From NCBI GenBank assembly GCA_965224015.1, contig OZ245032.1, positions 2,480,001 to 2,544,000 on the forward strand: a stretch of DNA of 64,000 nucleotides, written 5' to 3'. The notes under the pieces are model-generated. The model was not told where the DNA came from. It saw only the letters and a list, made by a program, of their open reading frames with translations, and did no database searches. The position numbers were made by a program, and so were the translations under genes. Positions 26,976-34,637 of this stretch are shown here, piece after piece. Positions within the stretch are counted from its first letter, which is position 1. Each line of letters begins with the position of its first letter. This DNA is from CBDCVD01 sp965224015 (GTDB lineage: Bacteria; Pseudomonadota; Alphaproteobacteria; Rhizobiales; CBDCVD01).

Positions 26976-27062
26976 ATGTGAACTTTCAAATAGGTTGTTC
27001 TGAATGGCCACCTGCACCCGATGCATTGACCAGGGAAAACCTCTTGACATGACACGCTCTAG
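26972..27062 (-). mobile_element. Family E element (CTAG-bounded, 91 bp)
   Basis: It runs from CTAGATGTGAACTTTCAAAT to CTTGACATGACACGCTCTAG. It is an inverted, shorter relative of the 149-bp element at 50021-50169 (shared TGTCAAGAGG, TCCCTGGT, ATCGGGTGCAG, AGAACAAC). Its end resembles family B. The left CTAG contains the stop codon of the NicO gene. Confidence 0.7.
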
Positions 27063-27070
27063 GCTTGAAG

Positions 27071-27291
27071 CCCATACCGCTGGCATATACCAAGGGCCCT
27101 TGCCAAGGACTCATACCTTAGCGCCAAAGCGTTGAGTTATCAAGGCAGTACACCAGTCGGCGTGTCTATAAAGCCAATGCCGCTGGCATATACCAAGGGC
27201 CCTTGCCAAGGACTCATGCCTTAGCGTCAAAGCGTTGTGTTATCAAAGCAGTACACCAGTCGGCGTGTCCATAAAGCCCATACCGCTGGTA
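27071..27291 (+). mobile_element. Family A array: end fragment plus two full copies
   Basis: A 15-bp right-end fragment (27071-27085) is followed by full copies at 27088-27188 and 27191-27291. They are joined each time by the dinucleotide TA. The right flank TTA (27292-27294) is the stop codon of the small minus-strand gene. With the E element it accounts for nearly the whole gap 26976-27291. Confidence 0.9.
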
Positions 27292-27504
27292 TTAGTTCAG
27301 CTTGTTAGGCGAAAGTTTTTTTCCAAAAATAGGTTTTGGTGTCTGTAGCCGATACGCCAGGTCGATCGCCTCGCAGTCCTCCTCGACGCGTTCATAGCGG
27401 ACCCCGGGGAAAATAATGATTTCACCTTGAGGTTGATTCTTTTTTGTACGCTTTGCGGTGTTCCGACGGCGTGGCATGTGATTGAAATGAACTAAATTAC
27501 CCAT
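27292..27504 (-). CDS. Small basic protein of unknown function (70 aa)
   Basis: This is a 70-residue basic protein: MGNLVHFNHMPRRRNTAKRT, a lysine/arginine-rich stretch, then GEIIIFPGVRYERVEE and a basic tail. The segment IIFPGVRYER resembles small alphaproteobacterial proteins I recall with an I-x-FTGVRYER core; their function is not known to me. The ATG at 27504 has GGAG six bases upstream. An internal ATG at 27477 is an alternative. The stop codon TAA is the flanking duplication of the neighbouring family A array. It is oriented divergently from the DUF2336 gene. Confidence 0.65.
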   Translation of the reverse strand: MGNLVHFNHMPRRRNTAKRTKKNQPQGEIIIFPGVRYERVEEDCEAIDLAYRLQTPKPIFGKKLSPNKLN

Positions 27505-27707
27505 TGAACGCTCCAATACCAATAAGTGACTACGCGCTGCATAAACGCAACCTTTCCTTGCATATGGACCCCTCACAATCAGTTAAAAGCGGCCCATTCG
27601 GCAATCGAATATCAATTAAGCGCCGTGATGGTTAATGTTCTGCTAACGTTTGTTTGCGAGAGTGCGGGAAAAATTTCCGTAATGATCAATGGGATAAATG
27701 TGACTCG

Positions 27708-28874
27708 ATGTCTCGTATTAAAGGTACAGACAGTTTGGCGGAGTTAACCCACAGCCGATCGGCGCAGCGCCGAGGGCTTTTGATCAACGCTGTTACCGAA
27801 CTCTTCGCCACGGAAGTCCAGCATAGCGCTGAGGAACGGTTGCAGTTTGAAGAGCTAATCAGTCAACTGCTCGTCTACGCCGGCACCGATGACAAGCAAT
27901 ACGTTGCGACCAAACTATGCCAGCATCCCGATGCCCCCGCGTTGCTGATTGCCCAATTGGGGCAGGACGAAATTGCGGTTGCCGAGCCGGTATTGCGCCA
28001 GTCGCAACAGCTTGATGATGCGGCCCTGATTAAAATCGTCAATACCGCCAGCGATGCCCATCGCCAGATCGTGGCGCAGAGGAAATGGCTGAACCCGGAT
28101 GTTGTGCGCGCACTCATTGAGATTGGCAACAAGGAATGCCTGCGCCTGGTTATTACCAATGAAGATGCCAAGTTTGATGCGCGCGCCTTTGCGGCGGCCT
28201 TGCGCGCGGCTGACGCGCACCCTGAGTTAACCAAGCTTCTGTCGCAGCGCGCGGATATGAATCCAAAGCAATTGGCCAAGAAGTTTAACGAGTTGAAAAC
28301 CGATGAGCGAGAGCGCGTCATTGCCGGCTTTAAGGCGTTCCCCGAGCCCGAGGACACCGGTGAGACCTATTTGCAGCTAAGCGAAACAGCCAAGGATATC
28401 GTCGCCTCTCTTGAGCAGCTGGCAACGCGCAAACAAATAAAGACCTTTGCCCAGGTCATGGCGGCCATGATTCGTCTGCCGCAGGATGCCATTGTCAAAA
28501 TGATCGGCGATGAAAGTGGAGAGCCCCTTATTGTCATGCTGAAGGCGGTGGGGGTCAAGGAAAAGAGCGCCTTGCGCATTCTTTTGCACATTAACGAGAA
28601 AATCGGCGAGTCCGTCGCCTCCATCTATCGGCTGATCAGCATTTATCGCGATATGCCCCAGTCGACGGCCAACGCCATTCTGCGTGAACTGCGGATTACC
28701 GCAAAGGTGGCGTCGGCAGATACCAGTGAGTCGCAAAAGCGTATGGCTTCTCCTGTTGCTCTTGAGAGCCCCGCGCGCCCAGACCCGCGCAAATCCGTGC
28801 CAAAGACCACCACCAGCCCAGGCAACCTGCCGCCAGCCCCGGCGCCGGCCGTCTCCACAGGACTGTCAAAATAA
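27708..28874 (+). CDS. DUF2336 family protein
   Basis: This 388-residue soluble protein is almost entirely alpha-helical, with HEAT-like repeated segments (HPDAPALLIAQLGQDEIAVA, RKWLNPDVVRALIEIGN), matching the alphaproteobacterial DUF2336 family. The last 55 residues are proline/serine/threonine-rich and probably disordered. The frame opens at 27654, but the ATG at 27708 (MSRIKGTDSLAELTHSRSAQ) starts the conserved part. No strong ribosome site is visible. Function is unknown; some family members are linked to signalling. The stop TAA serves as the target duplication of the adjacent family A pair. Confidence 0.82.
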   Translation: MSRIKGTDSLAELTHSRSAQRRGLLINAVTELFATEVQHSAEERLQFEELISQLLVYAGTDDKQYVATKLCQHPDAPALLIAQLGQDEIAVAEPVLRQSQQLDDAALIKIVNTASDAHRQIVAQRKWLNPDVVRALIEIGNKECLRLVITNEDAKFDARAFAAALRAADAHPELTKLLSQRADMNPKQLAKKFNELKTDERERVIAGFKAFPEPEDTGETYLQLSETAKDIVASLEQLATRKQIKTFAQVMAAMIRLPQDAIVKMIGDESGEPLIVMLKAVGVKEKSALRILLHINEKIGESVASIYRLISIYRDMPQSTANAILRELRITAKVASADTSESQKRMASPVALESPARPDPRKSVPKTTTSPGNLPPAPAPAVSTGLSK

Positions 28875-29078
28875 TACCAGCGGTATGGGCTTTATAGACA
28901 CGCCGACTGGTGTCCTGCCTTGATAACACAACGCTTTGCCGCTAAGGCATGAGTCATTGGCAAGGGTCCTTGGTATATGCCAGCGGTATGGGCTTTATGT
29001 ACACGCCGACTGGTGTCCTGCCTTGATAACACAACGCTTTGACGCTAATCCATGAGTCATTGGCACGGGTCCTTGGTA
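28875..29078 (-). mobile_element. Family A array: two full reverse copies
   Basis: Copies at 28875-28975 and 28978-29078 are joined by TA. The outer flanks are a perfect TAA duplication (28872-28874, the DUF2336 stop codon, and 29079-29081), so the pair behaves as one inserted unit. Confidence 0.93.
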
Positions 29079-29205
29079 TAAGTCTCCACAACCTTGGATT
29101 TATCACCAAACCGGTTGTCTTGCAATTGCTTGCCCATCAAGATAACACGCTCTGAACTATCAGTGCGCAATCATAGCCTGTTTGTAGCCGTTCATGGCTA
29201 TGCGC

Positions 29206-29283
29206 AAATGGCTGGTAGCGCCTTTGCGTGAGAATGAACCGATACAGAATGAGAAAAAGTCTCTTAATCCATAACCGGGGTTA
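29206..29283 (-). repeat. Family D repeat (copy 2)
   Basis: An inverted copy of the repeat at 24856-24932, with the same blocks (ATGGCTGGTAGCGCCTTTG, GAATGAACCGATA, AATCCATAACCGGGGTTA). The rest of the gap 29082-29398 holds a B-like end near 29143 and nothing else I recognise. Confidence 0.7.
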
Positions 29284-29398
29284 CTTGGGCATAACGCCGC
29301 AACCCGGGGCGCTGTGCACCAGGTCCGCGCCGCGTATGCAACAGGGTAACGCACTATAAAGAGGTGACTCTTTACCTTGTATCCGGTCGTCGACTGCG

Positions 29399-29537
29399 CT
29401 ATAGCAAAATGCGTTTCATTGGAATCATGGGCTTTCTCGTATTGTTCTCGCATTTTGCTATAGATTCCAGGGCGATCAGCTTTATACGTTTAGTTGTCCC
29501 ATAGCAAAATGGGTACAACTAAACGTATGCTGATCTA
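29399..29537. repeat. Family C element, intact copy with two stem-loops
   Basis: Stem 1 is the perfect 15-bp pair CTATAGCAAAATGCG (29399-29413) and CGCATTTTGCTATAG (29449-29463). Stem 2 pairs 29474-29500 with 29511-29535 (GATCAGC...TAGTTGT against ACAACTAAACGTATGCTGATC). It lies about 100 bp upstream of nuoA. Whether it acts on RNA (attenuation, processing) or is only a mobile repeat is not decided. Interrupted copies are at 40687-40928 and 53691-53935. Confidence 0.85.
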
Positions 29538-29635
29538 ACAGATACAGGGCTGCCTGGGATTTGATGAAAAATCTCCAGACGCGGAACAGAACTGTTGGGC
29601 TGTGGACCAGAGACCGACCAGAGACCGTTTTCGTT

Positions 29636-30019
29636 ATGCCGATTGCCCAGGATTTACTCATCCAGTATTTGCCCATCGCGATTTTTATTGCGATAGCCCT
29701 TGTGGTCGGCCTGGTATTGTTGGTCGCACCTTTTGTGTTTGCCCCGCAGCACCCGGATGTCGAGAAACTTTCCGCTTACGAATGCGGATTTGATCCGTTT
29801 GACGACGCGCGCATGACCTTTGATGTGCGGTTTTATCTGGTGGCCATCCTGTTTATCATCTTTGATCTGGAGGTTGCGTTTTTGTTTCCGTGGGCTGTCG
29901 CCTTTGGGTCTTTACGCGAGGTGGGCTGGCTTGGGTTTGTCTCGATGTCGATTTTTCTTGCTGTTCTTACCGTCGGATTTATCTACGAATGGAAAAAGGG
30001 AGCACTGGAATGGGATTAG
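29636..30019 (+). CDS. nuoA: NADH-quinone oxidoreductase subunit A
   Basis: This 127-residue membrane subunit of complex I has three transmembrane helices. KLSAYECGFDPFDDARMTFD carries the conserved loop cysteine, and FYLVAILFIIFDLEVAFLFP is the second helix. A longer frame begins at 29561, but the ATG at 29636 gives the usual length. It is the first gene of the nuo operon, with a family C stem-loop element upstream. It overlaps nuoB by 10 bp. Confidence 0.96.
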   Translation: MPIAQDLLIQYLPIAIFIAIALVVGLVLLVAPFVFAPQHPDVEKLSAYECGFDPFDDARMTFDVRFYLVAILFIIFDLEVAFLFPWAVAFGSLREVGWLGFVSMSIFLAVLTVGFIYEWKKGALEWD

Positions 30020-30594
30020 GCGATTATCCCAACCCCCCGGCGATGGCTTCGGGTTCTGCCGCTGCCTTTGCCGGCAACCGGATGCCGGCCTCGGGGGAAA
30101 CGGACCCTTATACCCGCGAGTTCAGCAATGTACTTGCCGATAAAGGGTTTTTGCTCACCAGTTCGGATGCCCTGATCAACTGGTCGCGTACCGGCTCGCT
30201 CATGTGGATGACCTTTGGTCTGGCGTGTTGTGCCGTTGAGATGATGCAGATGGCCATGCCGCGTTATGATTGCGAACGCTTCGGCTTTGCGCCACGGGGC
30301 AGTCCCCGCCAGTCTGACGTTCTTATTGTCGCGGGAACCCTGACCAACAAGATGGCCCCGGCTTTGCGCAAGGTCTACGACCAGATGCCCGAGCCGCGCT
30401 ATGTGATTTCCATGGGCTCGTGCGCCAACGGGGGTGGTTATTATCATTATTCTTACTCCGTGGTGCGTGGCTGCGACCGGATTTTGCCGGTGGATATCTA
30501 TGTCCCCGGCTGTCCGCCGACGGCCGAGGCGCTTTTGTATGGTGTGATGCTGCTACAAAAGAAAATCCGCCGCACAGGAACCATCGAACGTTAG
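30010..30594 (+). CDS. nuoB: NADH-quinone oxidoreductase subunit B
   Basis: This 194-residue peripheral-arm subunit carries cluster N2, the last iron-sulphur centre before quinone. Ligands are in FGLACCAVEMMQM, MGSCANGGGYYHYSY and DIYVPGCPPTAEALLYG. The ATG at 30010 is chosen because GGGAGCACTGGA precedes it and it overlaps the nuoA stop, as is usual for coupled genes. Confidence 0.97.
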   Translation: MGLGDYPNPPAMASGSAAAFAGNRMPASGETDPYTREFSNVLADKGFLLTSSDALINWSRTGSLMWMTFGLACCAVEMMQMAMPRYDCERFGFAPRGSPRQSDVLIVAGTLTNKMAPALRKVYDQMPEPRYVISMGSCANGGGYYHYSYSVVRGCDRILPVDIYVPGCPPTAEALLYGVMLLQKKIRRTGTIER

Positions 30595-30606
30595 GGTCTT
30601 GGCGGT

Positions 30607-31218
30607 ATGGATCAGGCACTTGCGAGTTTTCTGGATCTGCTTGAGGGCGCGTTTTGCGATACGGCAACGGCCATTGATTGCGCCCATGGCGAGATCACGA
30701 TCACCCTCCCTCGCGCCTCGCTGGTTGAGACCCTGAAGGCCCTGCGCGATGGGGCGCAGTTTAAGTTTGTCAGCCTGATCGATATTTGCGGTGTTGATTG
30801 GCCAGAGCGCGCCGAGCGGTTTGACGTTATCTATCATTTGCTGTCCCCGACCCAGAATTTGCGCCTCAGGCTGTGTGTGCGCACCGACGAGCAAACGGCG
30901 GTGCCGTCCGTCACCCCGATTTTCCCGGGCGCCATCTGGTTTGAGCGCGAGGCTTATGATCTGTACGGAATTCTGTTTTCCGGCCATCCGGATTTGCGCC
31001 GCTTGCTTACCGATTATGGCTTTGAGGGGCATCCGTTGCGCAAGGACTTCCCGCTGACCGGCCATGTGGAAGTGCGTTACGATGATGCGCTCAAGAGAGT
31101 GGTTTATACGCCGGTGGATTTACAGCAGGCGTACCGGGATTTCGACTTTGAAAGCCCCTGGGAGGGGCCGGACTATCCGACCACCAGGGAAGCCGACACA
31201 GACACAAAAGCAGGATAA
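30607..31218 (+). CDS. nuoC: NADH-quinone oxidoreductase subunit C
   Basis: This is the 203-residue 30-kDa-type subunit of the complex I connecting module. The conserved C-terminal motif FEREAYDLYGILFSGHPDLR is followed by RRLLTDYGFEGHPLRKDFP, ending in a YRDFDFESPWEG tail. It lies 12 bp after nuoB and 9 bp before nuoD. Confidence 0.97.
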   Translation: MDQALASFLDLLEGAFCDTATAIDCAHGEITITLPRASLVETLKALRDGAQFKFVSLIDICGVDWPERAERFDVIYHLLSPTQNLRLRLCVRTDEQTAVPSVTPIFPGAIWFEREAYDLYGILFSGHPDLRRLLTDYGFEGHPLRKDFPLTGHVEVRYDDALKRVVYTPVDLQQAYRDFDFESPWEGPDYPTTREADTDTKAG

Positions 31219-31227
31219 GGCCAACGG

Positions 31228-32424
31228 ATGGTACAGGACAGCGCTCAGGAAAAGCGCAACTTTACGCTTAATTTTGGCCCCGCGCATCCGGCCGCCCATG
31301 GCGTGTTGCGGCTCGTGCTTGAGCTCGACGGCGAGGTGGTGGAGCGGGTGGACCCGCATGTGGGGCTTTTGCATCGCGGCACCGAAAAGCTCATTGAGCA
31401 CAAGTCCTACCTGCAGGCGGTTCCTTATTTTGACCGGCTTGACTATGTCGCACCCATGAACCAGGAACATGCGTTTGCCCTGGCGACAGAACGGCTATTG
31501 GGTATCCAAGTGCCGCGCCGGGCGCAGCTAATCCGGGTGCTCTACTCAGAGATCGGGCGGCTTTTGTCGCATTTGCTCAACGTCACCACCCAGGCGATGG
31601 ACGTGGGAGCGTTGACGCCACCGCTTTGGGGGTTTGAAGAGCGCGAAAAACTGATGGTTTTCTATGAACGCGCCTGTGGGGCGCGCATGCATTCAGCCTT
31701 TTTTCGACCCGGCGGCGTGCACCAGGACCTGCCGCAGGAGTTGATCGACGATATTGAATTGTTCTGCGCGCCGTTTTTGCAAGTGTGCGACGACATCGAA
31801 GGCTTGCTCACCCACAATCGGATATTCAAACAGCGTAATGTGGACATTGGTGTTGTCAATCTTGCCGACGCCTGGGGGTGGGGATTTTCCGGGGTCATGG
31901 TGCGCGGTTCAGGCGCGCCCTGGGACTTGCGCAAAAGCCAGCCCTACGAATGCTACGCCGAGATGGATTTTGATATTCCCGTCGGCAAGAACGGTGACTG
32001 CTACGACCGCTATCTGATCCGCATGGAGGAGATGCGACAGTCAATCGCGATCATGAAACAATGTCTCGAAAAGCTGAACGCCGAGGGCCCGGGGCCCATT
32101 GCGTCGACGGATGGTAAGATCGTACCGCCCAAACGCGCCGACATGAAACAGTCCATGGAAGCCCTTATCCACCATTTCAAACTGTACACCGAGGGTTACC
32201 GGGTTCCCGAAGGGACAGTCTATGCCGCTGTTGAGGCCCCCAAGGGGGAGTTCGGTGTCTATCTTGTCTCCGATGGTTCTTCCAAACCCTATCGGTGTAA
32301 AATCCGCGCCCCCGGCTTTGCCCACCTGCAGGCGATGGACTTTCTCTGCCGGGGCCACCAGTTGGCCGATGTCTCCGCCATCCTTGGCTCTCTTGATATC
32401 GTATTCGGGGAGATTGACCGATGA
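31228..32424 (+). CDS. nuoD: NADH-quinone oxidoreductase subunit D
   Basis: This is the 398-residue 49-kDa-type subunit, homologous to the large subunit of NiFe hydrogenases, that forms the quinone site with NuoB. NFGPAHPAAHGVLRL, HVGLLHRGTEKLIE, the segment around YVAPMNQEHAFALA and the C-terminal SLDIVFGEIDR are diagnostic. The stop TGA overlaps the start of the Uma2 gene (ATGA). The last 20 bp plus the following 23 bp are duplicated at 32976-33018. Confidence 0.97.
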   Translation: MVQDSAQEKRNFTLNFGPAHPAAHGVLRLVLELDGEVVERVDPHVGLLHRGTEKLIEHKSYLQAVPYFDRLDYVAPMNQEHAFALATERLLGIQVPRRAQLIRVLYSEIGRLLSHLLNVTTQAMDVGALTPPLWGFEEREKLMVFYERACGARMHSAFFRPGGVHQDLPQELIDDIELFCAPFLQVCDDIEGLLTHNRIFKQRNVDIGVVNLADAWGWGFSGVMVRGSGAPWDLRKSQPYECYAEMDFDIPVGKNGDCYDRYLIRMEEMRQSIAIMKQCLEKLNAEGPGPIASTDGKIVPPKRADMKQSMEALIHHFKLYTEGYRVPEGTVYAAVEAPKGEFGVYLVSDGSSKPYRCKIRAPGFAHLQAMDFLCRGHQLADVSAILGSLDIVFGEIDR

Positions 32425-32446
32425 ACCCATCGGTGGGCACCTTGCC
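32404..32446 (+). repeat. 43-bp direct repeat, left copy (nuoD end)
   Basis: TTCGGGGAGATTGACCGATG, then AACCCATCGG, covers the nuoD 3' end and the start of the next gene. It matches 32976-33018 except for two bases (41 of 43). Confidence 0.93.
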
Positions 32447-32996
32447 GGATATCAAAATGACCGTGCCGCAGTTTTTGCAATGGTGGGGCGGGCAGAATGG
32501 CGATCAGCGCTATGAGCTTGTCGATGGAGAGATTGTCGCCATGGGTCGCGACAGTATGCGTCACAATCTTGCGAAAGTGCGTGCCCTGGATACGCTTCGC
32601 GCCGCCGTTGCGCGTGCCGGGGTGCAATGTACCGTGTTCTCCGATGGCGTCGCCGTAGCGCCCGATGAGCGCACGTACCGTATTCCCGATGCGCTGGTGC
32701 ATTGCGGTGAATTCGACGCCACATCTTCGGTCTCCGACAATCCTGTCGTTGTCGTCGAGGTTGTTTCCATCACCAGCGAGGAGCGCGACGAACACGCCAA
32801 ACTGCATGATTATTTTATCATCCCTTCCATTGCGCATTATCTGATCGTGTATGACCATAAGCACTATATTGTGCATCATCGTCGCACGGGTGCGGGGCCT
32901 GTCGAGACGACATTTGTCTCAACAGGTGAGATAACCCTTGATCCTCCGGGGGTTCGGATATGCGTAGGCGATTTGTTCGGGGAGATTGACCGATGA
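32421..32996 (+). CDS. Uma2-family (PD-(D/E)XK) endonuclease inserted in the nuo operon
   Basis: This 191-residue protein of the Uma2/DUF820 family has a predicted restriction-endonuclease-like fold. YELVDGEIVAMGRDSMRHN at about 31-49, the catalytic-type PDALVHCGEF and VVVVEVVSITSEERDEHAKLHDYF are the usual blocks, and IAHYLIVYDHKHYIVHHRR follows. It has no link to complex I. It sits exactly between nuoD and the VOC gene, flanked by 43-bp direct repeats. Its first residues (MNPSxGxLP) copy those of the VOC protein, and its last five (GEIDR) copy the NuoD end. The insertion therefore preserved the ATGA coupling at both borders. Confidence 0.88.
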   Translation: MNPSVGTLPDIKMTVPQFLQWWGGQNGDQRYELVDGEIVAMGRDSMRHNLAKVRALDTLRAAVARAGVQCTVFSDGVAVAPDERTYRIPDALVHCGEFDATSSVSDNPVVVVEVVSITSEERDEHAKLHDYFIIPSIAHYLIVYDHKHYIVHHRRTGAGPVETTFVSTGEITLDPPGVRICVGDLFGEIDR

Positions 32997-33018
32997 ACCC
33001 ATCGGCGGGCGCCTTGCC
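32976..33018 (+). repeat. 43-bp direct repeat, right copy
   Basis: The right partner of 32404-32446. It encodes the GEIDR end of the Uma2 protein and the start of the VOC protein. The spacing between copies is 572 bp. Confidence 0.93.
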
Positions 33019-33463
33019 CGAGCAACGTATAAGCATGGTGGCGCTGGGTGTTCGTGATCTGGATCGCGCCCGCGACTTTTATACGCGCGTGCTGGGCTGG
33101 GTGCCCCATACGCACATGCAAAAGATCCTTTTTTTCGATATGGGCGGTATGGTGTTCGCAATTGCGCAAAAGGACCTGCTGATTGAAGACATGAAGTCTG
33201 AAACTGCCGGGGAGGATGCGGCAACATCGGTGTTTTCGCTGGCTTACAATGCGCGTAGCGAAGAGGACGTTGACAGGATTTTTGCGCGATTGAAGGAACA
33301 TGATGCGGCAATCGTAAAGGAGCCGGAGACGGTTTTTTGGGGCGGCTATTCAGGTTATTTTTCAGACCCGGACGGATATAAATGGGAAGTGGCCTACAAT
33401 CCGTTCTGGCAATTAAACACAGACGGGCAGGTGCAATTGCCTGTCACGGATCAATCGGGTTAG
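32993..33463 (+). CDS. VOC (glyoxalase-fold) protein in the nuo operon
   Basis: This 156-residue protein has a vicinal-oxygen-chelate fold: MVALGVRDLDRARDFYTRVL at the start and GGYSGYFSDPDGYKWEVAYN at the end, with a possible metal Glu in WEVAYNP. Substrate is unknown; glyoxalase I, dioxygenase and resistance proteins share this fold. It overlaps the Uma2 gene by ATGA and is followed 14 bp later by nuoE. Before the Uma2 insertion it probably overlapped nuoD directly. It is not a complex I subunit. Confidence 0.85.
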   Translation: MNPSAGALPEQRISMVALGVRDLDRARDFYTRVLGWVPHTHMQKILFFDMGGMVFAIAQKDLLIEDMKSETAGEDAATSVFSLAYNARSEEDVDRIFARLKEHDAAIVKEPETVFWGGYSGYFSDPDGYKWEVAYNPFWQLNTDGQVQLPVTDQSG

Positions 33464-33477
33464 ATAGAGCGAAGGAT

Positions 33478-34614
33478 ATGGCGGTAAGACGACTCCATCA
33501 TACGCAGCCCGAGAGCTTTGCGTTTACCCCGGATAATCACGCCTGGGCGTTGGCGCAGATCGAAAAATACCCCCGTGGCCGCCAGGCCAGCGCCATCATT
33601 CCTCTGTTGTGGCGCGCTCAGGAGCAACACGACGGTTGGCTGCCCGAGCCGGCTATTCGCCACGTGGCGGATCTTTTAGGCATGCCCCCGATCCGGGCCC
33701 TTGAGGTGGCCACGTTCTACACCATGTTCCAGCTGCAGCCGGTTGGCAGGAAGGCGCATGTGCAGGTTTGCGGGACCACACCCTGCATGCTGCGCGGGGC
33801 GCGCGAATTGCGCGCTGTGTGCGAGCGCCGTATTGCCGCCAATCCGCATGAACTGTCGCCGGATGGCGATTTCTCCTGGGAGGAGGTGGAGTGTTTGGGG
33901 GCTTGCGTGAACGCGCCCATGGTGCAGATTTTCAAGGACACTTACGAAGACCTGACCCCTGAAGCGCTTGAGGATTTGCTGGATGCCTTTGCACGCGGTG
34001 AGACCCCGGCGCCGGGGCCGCAGGTGGAGCGGCAGTTTTCTGCCGCGCAAGGGGGCGCCACGTGTTTGAACGATCTTGATTTTGCCGCGCGCGCTGATCG
34101 TCATGCTGATCCTGTTGGCCATGACCACGACGCGGATGGCATTGTTGCGGAGAGTTCGCCGCTTGAAGATATCCCTGAAGGTGGGCAAAAAGAGGCCCAG
34201 GAAGAATTACCTCTTCCCCTTGTTGGCGATGCTGCAACAGATGCCGACGTTGGGGATATGGTGGAGGAAGTGCCAGCGGTTCTGGAGCCAGCGAGCGCGG
34301 CGGTGGACGACGGGACGCCGCTTCAACCGGAAGGGATTTCGGGAACGCGCCCCGACGATGCCGACGATCTGAAGCGCATCAAGGGTATCGGCAAGGTCAA
34401 CGAGGCAAAACTCAACGCCCTTGGGGTCTACTACTTTCGCCAGATTGCCCGCTGGTCCAACGCCCATGCGGACTGGGTGAACGATCATCTTGCCTTTCCC
34501 GGCCGCATCCAGCGGGAGGAATGGGTGGAGCAGGCCAAGGTGCTTATGGGTGGTGGCGAGACGGAATTCTCCCAGCGTGTCGATAAGGGCGATGTCCCGA
34601 CGAGTCAGGGTTAG
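33478..34614 (+). CDS. nuoE: NADH-quinone oxidoreductase subunit E with long C-terminal extension
   Basis: This 378-residue 24-kDa-type subunit holds a [2Fe-2S] cluster of the NADH module. Residues 1-180 are the normal NuoE: VATFYTMFQLQPVGR, ligands in VCGTTPCMLRG and VECLGACVNAP. Residues about 185-300 are acidic and low complexity. The last 70 residues (DDLKRIKGIGKVNEAKLNAL, FRQIARWSNAHADWVNDHL) form a helix-hairpin-helix-like domain, seen in some alphaproteobacterial NuoE. The ATG at 33478 has GAAGGA just upstream. Confidence 0.95.
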   Translation: MAVRRLHHTQPESFAFTPDNHAWALAQIEKYPRGRQASAIIPLLWRAQEQHDGWLPEPAIRHVADLLGMPPIRALEVATFYTMFQLQPVGRKAHVQVCGTTPCMLRGARELRAVCERRIAANPHELSPDGDFSWEEVECLGACVNAPMVQIFKDTYEDLTPEALEDLLDAFARGETPAPGPQVERQFSAAQGGATCLNDLDFAARADRHADPVGHDHDADGIVAESSPLEDIPEGGQKEAQEELPLPLVGDAATDADVGDMVEEVPAVLEPASAAVDDGTPLQPEGISGTRPDDADDLKRIKGIGKVNEAKLNALGVYYFRQIARWSNAHADWVNDHLAFPGRIQREEWVEQAKVLMGGGETEFSQRVDKGDVPTSQG

Positions 34615-34637
34615 AAGTCAGGGTTAGCTGAGGCGTT

